From Paenibacillus phoenicis (GTDB lineage: Bacteria > Bacillota > Bacilli > Paenibacillales > Paenibacillaceae), in the NCBI RefSeq assembly GCF_034718895.1, contig NZ_JAYERP010000001.1:1426001-1490000 (forward strand): a DNA stretch of 64,000 nucleotides, given 5' to 3'. The stretch's first letter is position 1. The number at the start of each line of letters is the position of its first letter. Below, piece by piece: positions 46,296 to 53,753 of the stretch. The notes beneath the pieces were generated by a model, which had not been told where the DNA came from, searched no databases, and saw only the letters and a list, made by a program, of their open reading frames with translations. The translations under genes and the position numbers were made by a program.

Positions 46296-46309
46296 AGAAT
46301 GATCATTCT
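46296..46309. promoter_or_regulatory. TetR-type operator 1 at the SDR promoter
   Basis: AGAATGATCATTCT, a perfect 14-base palindrome two bases downstream of the proposed -10 (TTATTA on this strand, 46311-46316). Binding here would block initiation. Confidence 0.8.
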
Positions 46310-46310
46310 T

Positions 46311-46339
46311 TTATTATCAAAAAAAATAGCTTATACCAA
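46311..46339 (-). promoter_or_regulatory. SDR promoter
   Basis: -35 TTGGTA and -10 TAATAA with 17 bp between them, read on the minus strand, about 75 bp upstream of the SDR start. Confidence 0.6.
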
Positions 46340-46375
46340 AGTTGCCCTCCCCCCTGCAAAGCCAATTTTATTTCT

Positions 46376-46389
46376 AGAACGATCGTTCT
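46376..46389. promoter_or_regulatory. TetR-type operator 2 upstream of the SDR promoter
   Basis: AGAACGATCGTTCT, a perfect 14-base palindrome of the same AGAAYGATCRTTCT type, exactly 80 bp from operator 1. A degenerate third copy begins at 46438 (AGAACGATC half-site), and another imperfect one lies near 47117 upstream of the broken tetR. Confidence 0.8.
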
Positions 46390-46497
46390 TGTTAATGTTC
46401 AGGGAGTTCCGCCTCCAGAGCTATCATACACGATTTGAGAACGATCAGTTAAGAATTAAATTGTGTCTTTCCTCTTGCAAACGATCTCCCTGATCGG

Positions 46498-47078
46498 TCA
46501 TCCAAAAACAGCGGATACTGCGACTTTCGCGGTATCCTCCAAAATTTTACGATCCGTAGTTGTTTTAGCGAGTAACCCATGTCGCGTTGTCATCAGGAAT
46601 CTTGCGGTCTCACGTACATCCAGTCCAGGCTTTAATTTGCCTAACTCTTGAGCTCGTGTCAAAAATTTATAAAAGCCATTTCCATGTCTGACGTAAAAGC
46701 TTCGATCCGCGTTGAAATCTCCGAATCCACGGCTCCCAGTTCCATGGCTGTATTGGCAATAAAACATCCACGGCGTCCCGTTTCATTGTTTAAAGCCACA
46801 TCAATTAAACTATCGAAATAAAGTTGTAGCAATTCTTTGGGTTCTCCATCCTCTTCAAGGATCCGAAAGGCTTGATCTTTAGTCACTTCCTGGAATCGAT
46901 CCAAACAGTTGAGGAACAGTTGATTTTTATCGCCAAACGTATCGTACAGGCTCCCCCTGTGAACCCCCGTCCGATCGACCAAATCCTGAATGGAGGTTCG
47001 CTCAAAGCCTTTCTCCCAGAACAATTCCATCGCTTGTTACAATGCGGTTTCCTGATTAAATTCCCTTGGTCGCGCCAT
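46498..47078 (-). pseudogene. Broken TetR-family repressor gene
   Basis: The ATG at 47078 has GGAGGAGG upstream and starts MARPREFNQETAL, but codon 14 is TAA. Reading resumes as AMELFWEKGFERTSIQDLVD with the HTH (DRTGVHRGSLYDTFGDKNQL). Near 46675 the frame shifts: the first frame ends MEMAFINF while the second continues FYKFLTRAQELGKLKPGLDV to the natural end at 46498. So there is one nonsense change and one single-base shift. Restart at an internal ATG (47030) would give a partial HTH only. It was presumably the repressor of the SDR gene. Confidence 0.88.
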
Positions 47079-47521
47079 TCTAAGCCTCCTCCTTTCTTCT
47101 TCATCATACAAGTTTGAGAATGATTAGCAAAGAATGATGCTTTTTGGTATTGTAAGTTCCACATGTGTATATTATGGATAGACGACTTATAGCTGCATAT
47201 GGCTACTTGTCTAAACTGTCAAACTCAATTCTTTCTATAATATACCTTGTCCATGCGTAACCCACAGCAATGGATGTTAGAACTGGTTCAATATTTACTT
47301 CTTTTGCGGGGGAGGTATAAAACACTGTCCAAACTTACAAAAAAATGCACTTTTTTCCGAAGCACAGTAATTCCCTCAGTATCACTTTCGTACGTTCTTC
47401 GCATTCACATACCTCCGAAGAAAGTTATTTCAACACCCATAACCGTGCAATCCAGATCTACATCTAAGAGCGTTGTCCCTGGATATTAATTGTATTTCAA
47501 TATCTGTTTTTTCCTCCACGA
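47079..47521. other. AT-rich intergenic region at the start of the accessory island
   Basis: 443 bp with no supported gene on either strand. The tetR-proximal end carries an imperfect copy of the TetR operator. Base composition visibly changes to AT-rich here. Confidence 0.5.
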
Positions 47522-48670
47522 TTACTTAAGTAGCGGCTTAATATTTTCTTGCACCGACAATCTTATATCAGTAACTTCCTGAAAAAGCAGTTCCTCAATA
47601 ACACTTAATATTTTACTCTTGATAGTTCGAGCATTTTCACCGGTTGCTTGGATAATTTTACTAACCCTACTATATACTTCGAACCTATCGATAAGCCCCT
47701 CACACTCCTTAGCAATTGATTCTATCTCCTTCATCGTTAGCTCGTATATAGTTTCTTCAGAAAAGTCATTAAATTCGATAAATTTATCGATTCTATAAAA
47801 AATGGGTAGACCTAAACTCTCTTTTATCTCATTTAAACTAGAAAAATTAGATGTTAATATTATCAATAAGCCTGAAATATCAACATCATATGTCGCGTCA
47901 CTGAAAATAGTATTATCAAACAAAGTGTAAAAGGCTGAATAGAAGTATTCTGGACATTTATCAAGTTCGTCAAGAAAAATAAGATTTGATTCTCTTTCCA
48001 AAAGGTCAAATCCTAAACTTCTTCGATTTGGTCGGTCACCAAAAAAATAATAGGAATAAGCCTCATTTTTAAACATCGACAAGTGCTTTTCCATAAATTT
48101 ACCTTCAAAGAATTTTTTCGATATTTCCCTAACTAGTTCCGTTTTCCCCAAACTACTTTTGCCATATAACATGATTACATAAGGCTTTTTTCTATTTACA
48201 GTAGTTAAATACCACATACTTTTACTTATTTCGTAAACTGCATTATTTTGTCCAATAATGCTCTGTGCGATAGAGCTCATATTTTCTGAAAAATGCTCTG
48301 GTTGTCTGGTTATAGTATACTCCTCAATAATCCGAGTCAAATGAACTATTTCACGGTTGCATAAATCTTCAAGATATGTTTCTAATACTCTTGGAGGATT
48401 ATGAATATATATAGTTGCATCATCTGTAGTCAGCTCTTCAATTAATGAGCCTAATCTATCGTGGGCTGATTCCACAATTCCATGATAATTATTATTTTTT
48501 AATATCATGGATGAAGCTTTAAATTGATCTGATTGATAACCTCTTTGCTTTATTTCATCAAATATCCTAACTAAATCCAGAAAGTATTCTGCCTCTTCTT
48601 TGAACTCTTTAATTTGATCATCGAAAAAAGACTTTGAACCGATTATTATTTTGTATGTTCTTTTATCCAC
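47522..48670 (-). CDS. AAA+ ATPase of unknown function
   Basis: 382 residues from a GTG at 48670, which has GGGAGG eight bases upstream and overlaps the upstream stop by 8 bp. The AAA+ core begins with IIGQNNAVYEISKSMW, has Walker A GKSSLGKT near residue 170, Walker B LIFLDELDK near 230 and a sensor-1-like LTSNFSSL near 265, which resembles ClpA/B-type (AAA_2) modules. The first 150 residues are helical, charged and not recognised. No protease-loop or peptidase domain is seen. It forms a tight pair with the upstream DUF6414-like gene and is AT-rich. Confidence 0.8.
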   Translation of the reverse strand: MDKRTYKIIIGSKSFFDDQIKEFKEEAEYFLDLVRIFDEIKQRGYQSDQFKASSMILKNNNYHGIVESAHDRLGSLIEELTTDDATIYIHNPPRVLETYLEDLCNREIVHLTRIIEEYTITRQPEHFSENMSSIAQSIIGQNNAVYEISKSMWYLTTVNRKKPYVIMLYGKSSLGKTELVREISKKFFEGKFMEKHLSMFKNEAYSYYFFGDRPNRRSLGFDLLERESNLIFLDELDKCPEYFYSAFYTLFDNTIFSDATYDVDISGLLIILTSNFSSLNEIKESLGLPIFYRIDKFIEFNDFSEETIYELTMKEIESIAKECEGLIDRFEVYSRVSKIIQATGENARTIKSKILSVIEELLFQEVTDIRLSVQENIKPLLK

Positions 48671-49457
48671 CTTGAATACCTCCCATTGTAATACATGCAT
48701 ATACTACATCGAATAATTGAATTTCATTGGCACTGTTTCCTTTACTTATAGAGTCACCATTTTTATCATCGTCGATTGACATAGTTGGTGGGTATGCATC
48801 AGCAAGTGATTTATGATGATTGACCCCAGTAATTAAATTTTCCATTTTACTTATTTGTTTAAAGAAGTCAAATTTCTCTTTATCAAATTTTCCAACATCA
48901 ATACAATATAGTGTCATTCTTGTGGCCAACAAATCATTTCGTTTATAGTTACTAACGAATGCAGAATTATTAAATCGAACATACCGCTGATCATCTACTT
49001 TATATGTATCATACCCGTCATAATCGTCCATTACAGACTTAAACTCTTTTATATCTACACCTTCCACGCCTCCTTTTATAATGCGCAAATATCCGCCTGC
49101 AACCCTAAAAAAAGTTGATGAGTTTTCAATGTCGAAAATTAGCGTGTCCTTTATTTCTGTAAAATGCAACTTTAGTTGTTCAAATTCAGAAATCTCAGTT
49201 GATGTAATTGTTGTCGAACTATCTCTTTTAAACATAAATGATGCGTTAATTCTTCCTGAAAATAAAAAAGATAATCTATCCCAAAAAGGCACACTTAATT
49301 TAACTTTCGTCTCGACCTCAACACTAGTTCCAATTCCAGTTGAGGAAACAGAATCTAACTTAGTTGTTTTTGAACCTTTATTTTGTTCTTGAAGGATATT
49401 TCTTATTGTTTCTTTGTCAAAATATATAATCTTATTAATACCTTTATTTTTAATCAT
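48663..49457 (-). CDS. DUF6414-like protein, partner of the AAA+ ATPase
   Basis: 264 residues. The N-terminus INKIIYFDKETIRNILQEQN, the central FSGRINASFMFKRDSSTTIT and the following Thr-rich strand resemble, from memory, the DUF6414 family; this is not verified. The C-terminal 100 residues carry a Asp/Asn-rich stretch (MSIDDDKNGDSISKGNS). There is no signal peptide or membrane segment. The stop overlaps the start of the AAA+ gene, so the two are translationally coupled. Function unknown. Confidence 0.6.
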   Translation of the reverse strand: MIKNKGINKIIYFDKETIRNILQEQNKGSKTTKLDSVSSTGIGTSVEVETKVKLSVPFWDRLSFLFSGRINASFMFKRDSSTTITSTEISEFEQLKLHFTEIKDTLIFDIENSSTFFRVAGGYLRIIKGGVEGVDIKEFKSVMDDYDGYDTYKVDDQRYVRFNNSAFVSNYKRNDLLATRMTLYCIDVGKFDKEKFDFFKQISKMENLITGVNHHKSLADAYPPTMSIDDDKNGDSISKGNSANEIQLFDVVYACITMGGIQGG

Positions 49458-49682
49458 TAACTCTAACCTCCATACCCGATGAGTCCTCTTTCAGCTAAAT
49501 AGTATAATTTACCTATATTCATATACTACTATACAATGGAAGATTATGACGAATAAAATATAAATTGCTCGAAAATAAAGAAACTCCCGCTGTTAAAGAT
49601 ATTGCGGAAGTCTAGTGACCTAATTGTTTTTATAAACATGAATACAACATGCTTTGCACTAATTCTAACCTTCTCTCTGAAC

Positions 49683-49967
49683 TTAGCTTCTCTTCTCCTT
49701 ATCCCCACAAAACACCTCAACCATAACCAATGTCCCCATCCTAAAGCCCTGGACAAAGGCCTCCCTTATTACCATTGAATTAGATTCACCATTCAAATCT
49801 AAGATTTGCTCTAATTTTGCAAAGTCTTTCTCCGAAAAACATTCTTTTGCTTCTTGCATTAAGTCCGAAATCTTTCTATTAAGTGGACGATAGTCGGGAT
49901 CTGTAGGAACCAATCGTTCTTCAGGTCTCAAGTTGCCGTAGAATATATCTTCTACAATACTCTTCAT
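49683..49967 (-). CDS. DUF6809 family protein
   Basis: 94 residues with GGGAGAGAGGT before the ATG. MKSIVEDIFYGNLRPEERLV, then NRKISDLMQEAKECFSEKDF and AFVQGFRMGTLVMVEVF, fit the DUF6809 family of small helical proteins found next to XRE regulators in Firmicute accessory regions. The function is unknown. It is divergent from the XRE gene and shares its operator region. Confidence 0.8.
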   Translation of the reverse strand: MKSIVEDIFYGNLRPEERLVPTDPDYRPLNRKISDLMQEAKECFSEKDFAKLEQILDLNGESNSMVIREAFVQGFRMGTLVMVEVFCGDKEKRS

Positions 49968-50032
49968 ACCTCTCTCCCCTTAAGTGCTACGTTTTCAAAA
50001 TCCCTTGAAAAATTTGGGATATGAATAGATTT

Positions 50033-50074
50033 TATGCGAAAAATGCATAAATCTCAATATGCAATTTTCGCATA
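50033..50074. promoter_or_regulatory. Paired operator between DUF6809 and XRE genes
   Basis: TATGCGAAAAATGCATA at 50033-50049 and TATGCAATTTTCGCATA at 50058-50074. The second is the reverse complement of the first with one difference, so the two sites face each other across 8 bp. This is the expected layout for an autoregulating XRE repressor. Confidence 0.75.
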
Positions 50075-50102
50075 GAGTAAACTTAGCATGGGTGATATAT
50101 GA

Positions 50103-50321
50103 ATGTATAAGCGAATTAGGGATTTAAGAACAGATAGAGATTTAACGCAGCAACAAATAGCTCAACTTTTAAACATTTCACAGGCAACCTATTCTCGTTA
50201 CGAAAACGGGAACTTGGATGTTCCCAGCTCCGTTTTGATTAAATTAGCCAACTTCTATAACGTTAGTATCGATTACATTCTGGGTCAAACCAACAATTCA
50301 AAGCGTTCTAATGACAAATAA
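50103..50321 (+). CDS. XRE-family helix-turn-helix regulator
   Basis: 72 residues, mostly the HTH_3 domain: IRDLRTDRDLTQQQIAQLLN, ISQATYSRYENG and LIKLANFYNVSIDYILGQ. This is a stand-alone Cro/CI-type DNA-binding protein. It is divergent from DUF6809, with two head-to-head operator-like sites in between, which suggests that it controls both promoters. It is AT-rich like its neighbours. Confidence 0.9.
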   Translation: MYKRIRDLRTDRDLTQQQIAQLLNISQATYSRYENGNLDVPSSVLIKLANFYNVSIDYILGQTNNSKRSNDK

Positions 50322-50349
50322 CTAAGTACGAATTTACTCGCCTCCTGAT

Positions 50350-50380
50350 CCTCCTGGACAATGAAACTGATATTGAACCA
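50350..50380 (+). repeat. Short relic matching the 3' end of the GNAT gene
   Basis: CCTCCTGGACAATGAAACT occurs here (50350-50368) and again at 51631-51649 inside the GNAT frame, with further similarity just downstream. This looks like the 3' scrap of a second GNAT copy. The two 19-base copies flank the toxin-antitoxin pair. Confidence 0.6.
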
Positions 50381-50525
50381 CGTCTTACCGACCTGTTTTC
50401 TTACTTTCTCTTGTTTTCGAAAAAAGCTGTTCGCTTTGAAGCTTAACAATCAAACTTTCTCTGTATGATATAATGTATTAATCACAATGTTTGTGACCAT
50501 ATCCTTATTTAAGGAGATGATTCTT

Positions 50526-50759
50526 ATGTCTATAAGCAAAAAAGAACTTAATGAATTAATTGATAAACTTTCTGATCAAGACATTCCACTTGTAGCTGAT
50601 TTGGTTAAACGCCTTATTCATCCTGCTGATCATCATATCCCGTATGACGACGAACCGCTAACAGATGAAGATATTCAAGCAGTTAATGAGGCTCGTCAAG
50701 AATTCCTTGAAGGTAAAACCATAAAATTCAAGGATATTAATCATGAGTTACAAAATTGA
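50526..50759 (+). CDS. Putative antitoxin of a RelE-type module
   Basis: 77 residues from the ATG at 50526 with AAGGAGATGA upstream. The N-terminal helix MSISKKELNELIDKLSDQDI and the acidic C-terminal part IPYDDEPLTDEDIQAVNEA fit small antitoxins that are paired with RelE-like toxins. No clear DNA-binding fold was recognised. The 3' end overlaps the toxin start by 17 bp. Because the toxin is broken, this antitoxin is probably an orphan. Confidence 0.7.
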   Translation: MSISKKELNELIDKLSDQDIPLVADLVKRLIHPADHHIPYDDEPLTDEDIQAVNEARQEFLEGKTIKFKDINHELQN

Positions 50760-50992
50760 ATTATCTAAAAGAGCATATAAATACCTAAAGAAGCTCGATC
50801 CTAATACGAAACGACGATTATCTCTTCATATTGAATTACTCGCTGAAAACCCTCTAAACCCTGAGCTTGACATAAAAAAATTGCAGGGTGAGACTTCTTT
50901 ATATCGACTTCGGGTAGGAACTTAATACAATTGAAGACGACCAATTAATTATCGTAGTCATCAACATAGCTACGCGTGGCGATGTACTTTGA
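50743..50992 (+). pseudogene. Frameshifted RelE/ParE-like toxin
   Basis: The frame reads MSYKIELSKRAYKYLKKLDP, then LYRLRVGT and a stop at about 50925. A second frame continues EDDQLIIVVINIATRGDVL to a stop at 50992. A normal toxin would read RVGTYR-I-Y-IEDDQ at the join, so a few bases around 50923-50930 are missing and the frame is lost. The catalytic C-terminal strand is therefore not made. Confidence 0.85.
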
Positions 50993-50997
50993 CAAAT

Positions 50998-51030
50998 CGA
51001 ACCAGCCCTTATGATGGGCTGGTTCGTTTG
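50998..51030 (+). terminator. Intrinsic terminator after toxin gene
   Basis: CGAACCAGCCC/GGGCTGGTTCG stem, seven-base loop, then TTTGTTAT on the plus strand. Confidence 0.85.
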
Positions 51031-51180
51031 TTATCTGACTATCTTTTTGCAGTATTCGCATATTTTCCGTTCGAGTCCACCAGCGAACATGGAAAAATCC
51101 ATTAAAAACGACTATTCTCAGAAATTTGATGATCCCCTATGTTAAAATAGTCGCAATAACCCACACCCCGAGGTGAACCC

Positions 51181-51683
51181 ATGATCACAATCAGACCGCT
51201 ACAACCCCAGGAATTCGATTTTTTCACGGATATGCACTACGAGTTGATTCATATTCCACAAGGAAAACCGCCGAAGGATGAGCTATTGAATGCGCCGCAT
51301 CTGAAGAAGTATCACGAAGGTTGGGGCGAACAGGAGACCGAGCTTTCGTCGCCGTGAAGGACGATCAACTTGCGGGGGCGGTATGGTATAGACTGTTCGA
51401 CGAAACGAATCCAGGGTATGGCTACGTCGATAACGAGACGCCCGAACTCGGGATCGCTATACATCCGGATTTTCGAGGGATGGGAATCGGGAGGATTTTA
51501 ATGAATGAAATCATCAAGCAAGCAGCGCTTGACGGATACCGTTCGCTGTCCCTAAGCGTTGACCCAACCAATACTCCTGCCGTGGAACTCTATCAGAAAT
51601 TAGGCTTTACCTACTTTGGGATCTCCGGAACCTCCTGGACAATGAAACTTGATATAGATCCAAAAACGAAACCCACGCCTTAA
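51181..51683 (+). pseudogene. GNAT acetyltransferase with a single frameshift
   Basis: The ATG at 51181 (GAGGTG upstream) opens MITIRPLQPQEFDFFTDMHY and runs to GWGEQETELSSP before a stop. One frame over, GRTGDRAFVAVKDDQLAGAVW continues through the acetyl-CoA loop HPDFRGMGIGRILMNE to the end TMKLDIDPKTK. The shift is at the GGGG run near 51322. It could be a real mutation or a sequence error. If intact it would be a 167-residue N-acetyltransferase. Confidence 0.85.
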
Positions 51684-51704
51684 TCCAAGACGTGGGTTTC
51701 TCTT
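51668..51704. terminator. Terminator between GNAT relic and chitinase gene
   Basis: GAAACCCACG/CGTGGGTTTC stem. It lies between convergent genes and can serve both; the plus side continues TCTTGC and the minus side GTTTTTGG. Confidence 0.75.
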
Positions 51705-51710
51705 GCTCCC

Positions 51711-53282
51711 TTATTTCAACTTCCACAAAGCAGGCACATTCGCAGGCTCCCAGCCCGGAAGAGACGTATGGGCTTGAATGCAGATATAAATGCTTCCGTT
51801 GTAGGATACTTGGTCGTTGACGTTATAGGATACCCAAGGTTGCCAAGGTTGGGCTTCGCCCGGAGAGTCGGACGGCGCGGTTGTCCCTTGGACAATAGCT
51901 CCTGAGGAGACGTTGCCGGCAGCATCTTTCGCTGTGACGGTAAAAATATACGTCGTGTTCGGGGACAATCCGCTAATGGTTGCCGTGGTATTCGTCGCAT
52001 TCACGCTGCTGGAACCATAGGAGATGGTATAACCAACAACGCCCACATTATCAGTGGAAGCCGCCCACTCCAGAGTAATACTGTTTGGCGTAACCGCGGT
52101 GACCCGAAGCTGAGTTGGGGCGGTTGGCGGCGTTGTGTCGGGAGTTGGATTGGGGTCCGGATCTGGACCTGGCCCTGGGTTCGTCCCCAAATTGTCTAAA
52201 TACGCACGATGAGACCGAGAAAATTCAAAGTTCGCCGCCTTGTCCCAGTTGATCGACCAGGTCATCAAGCCTTTAAGGCCGGGATAACCTTGCGGTTGAC
52301 GTAAGGTATAGCTTCCGCCAAACGATTGGCCTTTAATCAGGTAATCCAATGCCTTGTGTACATTAGCTGGCGTCGTATAACCTCCCCCCGCCGCCGCTTG
52401 CGTCGCCGGAAGGCCGATGAGCAGTTGGTCCGGGCGAAGAGCCGGGAACTTATAATTCGCATTGCCGCCGACATTAAATCCTTGCAGCAGCATTTCAGCC
52501 ATAGCCACTTGGAAGTCTGCCGTGCCTTGAACATAAGTCTTGCCGTCAAGCGCGGTCATCGGACCGGAGTTATAATGCTGCACATGGAGATAATCCAGTT
52601 GATCCCGGACGGCGTAAATGACCGGCAGATAAGCGCCCCAAGGACCGCCATAGGCTACATAACCGCCCTGAACATAAGCCGTCTCCGGCGCCATGGTTAA
52701 CATGAAGTCCGGACCATAGCTGTTCAAAATTTCACGTACAGCGGAAATCAAATTCACGATTCTCGGCGTCGTCGGATTTCGAAAATCCACATCTCCCCCG
52801 TTTAAGGATAAAGAGCTTCCTTCAAGATCAATGTCCAGTCCATTTAAACCGTAAGTATCGATAATACTCTTCATCGTCTGAACAAAAGTTTGCCGCGCTT
52901 GCTCCGTAGACAGGTCCACGGTTCCATTGGCGCCGCCCACGGAAATGAGGACCTTTTTGCCCTTCCCTTGCAGCTCACGGATATCCGCCTTGAAGTCGTT
53001 GACGGAAGCATTATACGGCGTAAATGCCATATTCCCGCTGGTGGGTCCTCCAATCGGTTCAGCGAACGCAACCTGAATGACATCAAAATCCGGTGAAACA
53101 TCCCGCAGCCGAATATTCGTAGAACCGTTATCGAAATTATGCCAATATCCTACGAGTATTCGCTCTCCTGCTGCTCCAACCTGCTTGCCGTCAACATACG
53201 CTAAGATTGAAAACAACGGAACTACGAGAGCTAAGGCAAGCAACCAAATCTTTGTCCTCCATAAAAAACTGGCTTGAACCAT
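51711..53282 (-). CDS. Secreted family 18 chitinase with FN3 and CBM5/12 domains
   Basis: 523 residues; signal peptide or membrane anchor at about residues 10-30. The GH18 barrel carries VLISVGGANGTVDL and NGLDIDLEG with Asp150, Asp152 and the catalytic Glu154. The first Asp of the usual DGxDxDxE motif is Asn147. A Pro/Asp linker (PGPDPDPNPTPDTTPP) leads to a fibronectin III domain, about residues 385-470, and a C-terminal CBM5/12-like domain (WQPWVSYNVNDQVSYNGSIY). The layout is like ChiD of Bacillus circulans. GGAGGAAG precedes the ATG. Confidence 0.94.
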   Translation of the reverse strand: MVQASFLWRTKIWLLALALVVPLFSILAYVDGKQVGAAGERILVGYWHNFDNGSTNIRLRDVSPDFDVIQVAFAEPIGGPTSGNMAFTPYNASVNDFKADIRELQGKGKKVLISVGGANGTVDLSTEQARQTFVQTMKSIIDTYGLNGLDIDLEGSSLSLNGGDVDFRNPTTPRIVNLISAVREILNSYGPDFMLTMAPETAYVQGGYVAYGGPWGAYLPVIYAVRDQLDYLHVQHYNSGPMTALDGKTYVQGTADFQVAMAEMLLQGFNVGGNANYKFPALRPDQLLIGLPATQAAAGGGYTTPANVHKALDYLIKGQSFGGSYTLRQPQGYPGLKGLMTWSINWDKAANFEFSRSHRAYLDNLGTNPGPGPDPDPNPTPDTTPPTAPTQLRVTAVTPNSITLEWAASTDNVGVVGYTISYGSSSVNATNTTATISGLSPNTTYIFTVTAKDAAGNVSSGAIVQGTTAPSDSPGEAQPWQPWVSYNVNDQVSYNGSIYICIQAHTSLPGWEPANVPALWKLK

Positions 53283-53476
53283 AAATCTTCCTCCTTCGCT
53301 TGAATCGTCAATCTCCCAAATACCATAAAATGTGAGATTGCAATAGATATCTTATTTAACATATTCATCCATATTTCCTGCTAGATTTTGTATATTTTAT
53401 AGATTTTGAGAATGAATAGACTTAAGACTTTGAGGATTGCGGCGAAACGAGGAAAATAAGAGAGAAAACCTAGGAT

Positions 53477-53505
53477 TTGACAGTTTTGGCGCCTTGATAT
53501 AATAT
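53477..53505 (+). promoter_or_regulatory. Strong sigma-A-type promoter
   Basis: -35 TTGACA (53477-53482) and -10 TAATAT (53500-53505) with exactly 17 bp between. It drives the candidate RNA or CGTase leader. Confidence 0.8.
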
Positions 53506-53511
53506 GAAATT

Positions 53512-53648
53512 ACATCCTTATTTTGCCATCTATGATGACATAAGGATGGTAGTTGATCCCACAATTTGAGGGCGCTGCTTTCCTGATCCTCCCTATCAGG
53601 AACAACCCCGTAATCTTCAGATGAAGATTGCGGGGTTCTTTGTTTTTT
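53512..53648 (+). ncRNA. Candidate small RNA or terminated leader
   Basis: About 137 nt from the promoter to a terminator. Hairpin 1 is ATCCTTAT/ATAAGGAT (53514-53547). Hairpin 2 is TTCCTGAT/ATCAGGAA (53580-53602) with the single-stranded loop CCTCCCT, complementary to Shine-Dalgarno sequences. Hairpin 3 is the terminator. No reading frame is convincing. It may be a stand-alone RNA that represses translation by base pairing, or a 5' leader of the CGTase gene. No known riboswitch class was recognised. Confidence 0.6.
53604..53648 (+). terminator. Intrinsic terminator upstream of CGTase gene
   Basis: AACCCCGTAATCTTC/GAAGATTGCGGGGTT with loop AGAT, then CTTTGTTTTTT on the plus strand. No protein gene precedes it on this strand. 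Confidence 0.92.
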
Positions 53649-53753
53649 AGCGGCGGGAAAGGAGGAACCGAACGATCCTACAGCGGTTGGCTTGAAGTTC
53701 AAATGATGTCTATGTTCAGAACAGTAGAATAAGCTGGAAAGGTGGTTTGATCT

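Larger units (their letters stand above)
53283..53753. other. Chitinase-CGTase intergenic region
   Basis: 471 bp between divergent secreted-enzyme genes. It holds the candidate RNA with promoter and terminator described below. The chitinase-proximal 190 bp are AT-rich and presumably contain the chitinase promoter. Confidence 0.6.

Noticed and set aside
47247..47489. Small plus-strand frame before the AAA+ gene
   Set aside because: No ribosome binding site and low-complexity composition; treated as intergenic.
53397..53702. 101-codon minus-strand frame in the chitinase-CGTase gap
   Set aside because: No ribosome binding site, and it covers the promoter, hairpins and terminator of the RNA candidate.
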